Source of the DNA: Symbiodinium sp. CCMP2592
Taxonomy: Eukaryota > Sar > Dinophyceae > Suessiales > Symbiodiniaceae
Length of the DNA: 64,000 bases
Assembly: GCA_905221615.1 (NCBI GenBank)
Contig: CAJNDT010002002.1
Coordinates: 744,001-808,000, forward strand
Direction of reading: 5' to 3'
Below the pieces are notes generated by a model. The model saw only the letters and a program-made list of their open reading frames with translations. It made no database searches and had not been told where the DNA came from. The stretch's first letter is position 1. Each line of letters starts with the position of its first letter. Below are positions 60,881 through 64,000 of this stretch, one piece after another. Made by a program: the position numbers and the translations under genes.

Positions 60881-60989
60881 TGGGAGTTTCACGAATATCG
60901 GGGACCCTAATATAGTACCTCAAATAGTAGGATCCTTATTATAATTAAGGACCCCCAGATAAGGTACCACCAATTTTCGGAGCCTCCCA
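60881..60989. mobile_element. Foldback element, family B, copy 8
   Basis: TGGGAGTTTCACGAATATCG ... CCAATTTTCGGAGCCTCCCA, AA on both sides. Confidence 0.85.
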
Positions 60990-61684
60990 AATTGCAAAAA
61001 AAACCACGCATGGTGAGGTCGACCTATCCCAGCTCTACACGCACCAAGGCAGCAAGGAAAGACCTTGCAGAAAGATACGAGGATAAGGCTTTAACTGCAG
61101 GCCGCGAAGGTTTCCGAGGGCTAGGGTATGGACTGTATGGAGTTTAACGTGTCGGGTTCCTCTCAGGCTCTTCGAGTGAACATTTCCATATCTTCTGATT
61201 CTCGATGTCCTTTCAATCGACTATCTCCGTAGAGATTGGAGAAGTGGCATCAAGCCGAGGCTCGTCCGGTTTTAGGGTAGACCTTAAGCGAATGCGAGAG
61301 TCGAAGGGGTCCCTATACAGATACACCCCAACATTCACAGTCCTACGAGCATCAAACCTCTAAACCCAGAAGCTCTAAACCCCAGCTTTCCTCAGAAAAC
61401 CAAAACTTTTAGGGCTTCTTGATATGTTTTCTTTATACAAGTCTTCAGAAAGGTAGCCTATTGCGGTAAAAGTGAAGCCTAAGAATGGCTTGTGTGCTTC
61501 AGTGTGTAACCTTTGCTCAGGCACCGAACCTCAGCGTTCTTTGCAGCCGCCGGGCTCTTGCCAGTCACCCTACGCTCGCTTGGGGAATTCTGAAGCTGTA
61601 AACTTCGACATGCTTCATTTGTGTTTTCGGCAGGTATGTTTAGTCTGTGTTGGCTTTCGCTTGGGTTTACATGTATCTATATCC
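60990..61684. other. Unassigned stretch
   Basis: A worn family I element near 61395-61475; otherwise nothing recognised. Confidence 0.45.
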
Positions 61685-61707
61685 ATTTCAGTACCAGTCT
61701 CAGTATC

Positions 61708-61756
<49 letters not shown>

Positions 61757-61825
61757 ATTGCATGCATACATCATACATCATACATGCATACACGCATGCA
61801 TACATACATGTACGAGTATATGAAA
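61685..61825. repeat. AT and CATA microsatellites
   Basis: (AT)n at 61703-61745 then GCATACAT words. Confidence 0.92.
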
Positions 61826-61934
61826 ACTATACTGCGTAAGTATATACAGGGGGGGCCCGAGAAGCCCGAATCACGTATTCCTACAGAGGCCTAGACAGGC
61901 CGATGCAGCCCAATGCAACCCGGGAAGCCCTTCT

Positions 61935-61976
61935 ACCTACCGTTGGTTAGTAGGGAATGGAAGAACGGTAGTAATG
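61935..61976. mobile_element. Foldback element, family H, left arm only
   Basis: CTACCGTTGGTTAGTAGGGA, then V-like text. Confidence 0.7.
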
Positions 61977-62036
61977 GGTTCCTTTCAAGGGATCCTTTGA
62001 GGGATCTATAGGGTTTAGGGTTTAGGGGTTTAGGGT

Positions 62037-62126
62037 TTACCTTTGGTTAGTAGGGAATGGAAGAATGGTAGTAATAGTAGTTACAATCGCACCCGATTCC
62101 TCCGTTCCCTACTAACCAAAGGTAAG
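62037..62126. mobile_element. Foldback element, family H, copy 4
   Basis: TTACCTTTGGTTAGTAGGGA / TCCCTACTAACCAAAGGTAA. Confidence 0.88.
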
Positions 62127-62542
62127 TACAGCAAGCAGATCAGCCGCGACAAAGTCCTTCAGAATTCTGCTGGTAGTAAGCCAATTAAAGGCCCAAAGCT
62201 GCGTGACCATGCCAATACCCTGAACCGTAAACCTCAAGTGGATGTTAAGGTCTTACACGTCGAGGCTTTTGTGAGGTGTGTTTATAGGGTTAGCTAGGAT
62301 TTTCGGCATATTTTTCTAGTTTAGATTACACCAAAGATTCAAGGCTTTAGTCTATGTTGAGCTTTTCGCTATCACTAGACCCGAAACTTCGCCAGGCTCT
62401 TTGGATTTGCCCACCGAGCTGGCGCTATCCGCCGGCAGCCAACTTCACAGTGGCGCTGCTGTAAGTTCAGTTAGATCATCGGTGGGGGCGGCTTTTGTGG
62501 GTTGTTAGAACCCTGGGTTGCAACAGCTTTTGAGTACCATAT
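62127..62542. other. Unassigned stretch
   Basis: No repeat family and no protein domain recognised. Confidence 0.4.
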
Positions 62543-62638
62543 GGGTGGTTGTCAAAATTAGGTTCCCTTTCTTCGCACCCTAAACAATAGGTGCCGTATT
62601 ATCATAGGGACCCAAAAAGGGACCATATTTTTGACAAT
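62543..62638. mobile_element. Foldback element, family C, copy 6
   Basis: AT precedes GGGTGGTTGTCAAAATTA; core GTGCCGTATTATCATAGGGA; right end TTTTTGACAA, last bases lost. Confidence 0.83.
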
Positions 62639-62910
62639 ATGCCGTTTAACGAAGTTGAGGGCTTGGGGCTTTGTTCGGGTTAAGGGCTAAGAACCCGAGC
62701 TGTTGGCAACAAACGGCGTTTCTTCAGGACTGCACAAGCCAGTTGCAATGCTAAGACCCGAAGCCTCAACAAGATCCATGTGCTCAAAATTCTCACAACT
62801 CCCCAAACCCTTAAACTAAACTTTTCTCTTGTGGGACCAAAGGTCATCCCATCAAGGCTATCGGGCCTTGTTTTTAGTTCAGGGCTTGGGTTTGGATTAA
62901 GACCAATTGT

Positions 62911-62986
62911 ACAGGAACCTACTTTTCTTAGCGTTCCATATCTCGTTTTCCGTATACGGTATAAGTCCTGCAAGGGTAGGTTTCCT
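62911..62986. mobile_element. Foldback element, family I, copy 8
   Basis: ACAGGAACCTACTTTTCTTA ... CAAGGGTAGGTTTCCT. Confidence 0.68.
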
Positions 62987-63062
62987 AAGCTTCGGTATGG
63001 TTTAGGGTTCAATGTGAACTCTAGCGCTGGGTGCTGTCCCAAGAGCCTTGAGGTTTCATAAA

Positions 63063-63189
63063 GGGACCCAAAAAGCACATAAGCATAAGCATTTTATGGG
63101 GATATCCCTACCATATTGGGCTTCATTATAAGGGGGTTTATATGGGATATCACTATCCTTATTTTTGCTTACGTGCTTTCTTTGGGCCC
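63063..63189. mobile_element. Foldback element, family R, copy 2
   Basis: GGGACCCAAAAAGCACATAA ... TTACGTGCTTTCTTTGGGCC, inner GGGATATCCC / GGGATATC. Confidence 0.83.
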
Positions 63190-63231
63190 TACTCGTGGGC
63201 TTTGGGGGCCTTTGGCGAAGGTCCTTTCTAT

Positions 63232-63346
63232 AATGTAGGGGCCAAAATACTTACCAATACTACTTTGGGGGCTCCTTATATATTATACTTGACTTATAGT
63301 ACAATGGGCCCCAAAACCCTATTCTAACTATCCAGGCCCTTATATA
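63232..63346. mobile_element. Foldback element, family G, copy 12
   Basis: TAATGTAGGGGCCAAAATAC ... CTATCCAGGCCCTTATA. Confidence 0.78.
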
Positions 63347-63592
63347 CAGTAGTACGGATCTTGATTAACTTGTTGGTTTGTTGCTTGTGTTGTCGTTTCG
63401 GTATGTTTTTTCATAGCCACACCTTGGATTGCCCACCTTCGAGGGGAAGTAGAGCTTTCGGGCCGTAAAGACGGAGTTTAATCAGAAATTCGGAACCTCC
63501 CATGTGTGGTTATGTGGTTCTCTTGGGCGCGAAGGAACCTACCTTTTGAGGGTTCCTCATTATGACTTCCTTGTATGATGTACGGGAGTTTC

Positions 63593-63689
63593 CGAATATA
63601 GGGGACCCGAATATAGCACCCTAAGTAGTGGGACGGATCCTTATTATAGGGACCTCCAGATAAGGTACCGCCCAATCTTCGGAAACTCT
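63593..63689. mobile_element. Foldback element, family B, copy 9 (nested)
   Basis: CGGGAGTTTCCGAATATAGG ... CCAATCTTCGGAAACTCTT. Confidence 0.82.
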
Positions 63690-63803
63690 TATAAACCCTA
63701 AACCCTATAGATCCCTCATAGAAGCCCTTACAGGAACCCTTATGCATCCGCTTTAAGGTGCCCCCAATTTTCGGAAACTCCCAGATGGGGTCCTTAGAAA
63801 AGG

Positions 63804-63897
63804 TGGGTAGTTGTCAAAATTGTGGTTCCTTTTTTGAGTCCCTATTATAATACGGCACCTAATATTTAAGGTGCCCAAAAAGGGACCCCTAAGGTAC
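63804..63897. mobile_element. Foldback element, family C, copy 7 (nested)
   Basis: GGGTAGTTGTCAAAATTGTG; core ATAATACGGCACCTAATATT; right arm replaced after AAAAAGGGACC. Confidence 0.75.
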
Positions 63898-64000
63898 CCC
63901 TAATTTGAAAAGGTAGGTTATTTCTGGTCCAGGCCGAGCTTACGGAGAACCTGGGCCTTCGAGCATTGGTTCTTAGAGTTTTCGGATCTTAGGGCTGAGG

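Larger units (their letters stand above)
63530..63925. mobile_element. Nested cluster: family I broken by B and C elements
   Basis: I left half (GGAACCTACCTTTTGAGGGT) at 63530-63583; B element 63593-63689; V-like text; a lone B right arm 63755-63783; I piece GTCCTTAGAAAAGGT; C element from 63804; I right half GAAAAGGTAGGTTATTTC at 63906. Confidence 0.7.

Noticed and set aside
1..64000. Foldback hairpins as transcription terminators, or the spaced repeats as a CRISPR array
   Set aside because: The hairpins recur as families with target duplications and are not placed after genes. No regular repeat-spacer pattern exists, and the DNA is eukaryotic.

Overview
The window looks like a repeat-packed piece of a dinoflagellate nuclear genome. 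Three things point there. (1) Telomere-type CCCTAAA/TTTAGGG tracts, perfect and degenerate, lie between almost all other features. (2) At 30670-30746 (+) a run of 15-nt units matches the 3' part of the dinoflagellate spliced leader (CCATTTTGGCTCAAG), the known mark of recycled, trans-spliced cDNAs. (3) The one large coding unit is a Ty1/copia-type retrotransposon whose protein style fits elements I associate with dinoflagellates. No complete host gene is convincing; only a few short exon-like or decayed pieces are seen (about 15.13-15.50, 19.8-20.06, 23.78-24.12 and 30.37-30.67 kb). No tRNA, rRNA or CRISPR array was recognised.

Layout. From 1 to 48.8 kb and from 57.5 to 64 kb the DNA is a mosaic of (a) short foldback elements of about 85-135 bp with long terminal inverted repeats, which I sort by eye into some 20 recurring families (A to U, plus single examples); (b) telomere-like arrays, the largest at 22.27-22.74 and 29.03-29.61 kb; (c) microsatellites; and (d) an AT-rich block at 38.1-40.5 kb bounded by inverted repeats and carrying a long hairpin of 9-bp repeats. 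Several foldback elements sit inside one another. Two occupied sites have an 'empty' relative elsewhere in the window, which gives direct evidence of past insertion. Target duplications are mostly 2 bp (often TA), and 4 bp for families L and M.

The retrotransposon (48806-57499) has 177-bp LTRs that differ at one base by eye and a 5-bp target duplication CTAAA inside telomere-like repeat. Its coding is spread over three frames. The first frame holds Gag, a zinc knuckle, a retropepsin-like segment and, unexpectedly, a C-terminal 2-oxoglutarate/Fe(II) dioxygenase-like domain. A nested, out-of-frame ORF encodes a topoisomerase-type C4 zinc ribbon. The long pol frame holds a degenerate cytosine-methyltransferase-like domain, then integrase (D,D35E), reverse transcriptase and RNase H with catalytic residues in place, ending inside the 3' LTR. 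A retroelement carrying both a methyltransferase-like and an oxygenase-like domain is the most interesting system here: it could act on DNA or RNA modification of the element or of its target, but that is inference.
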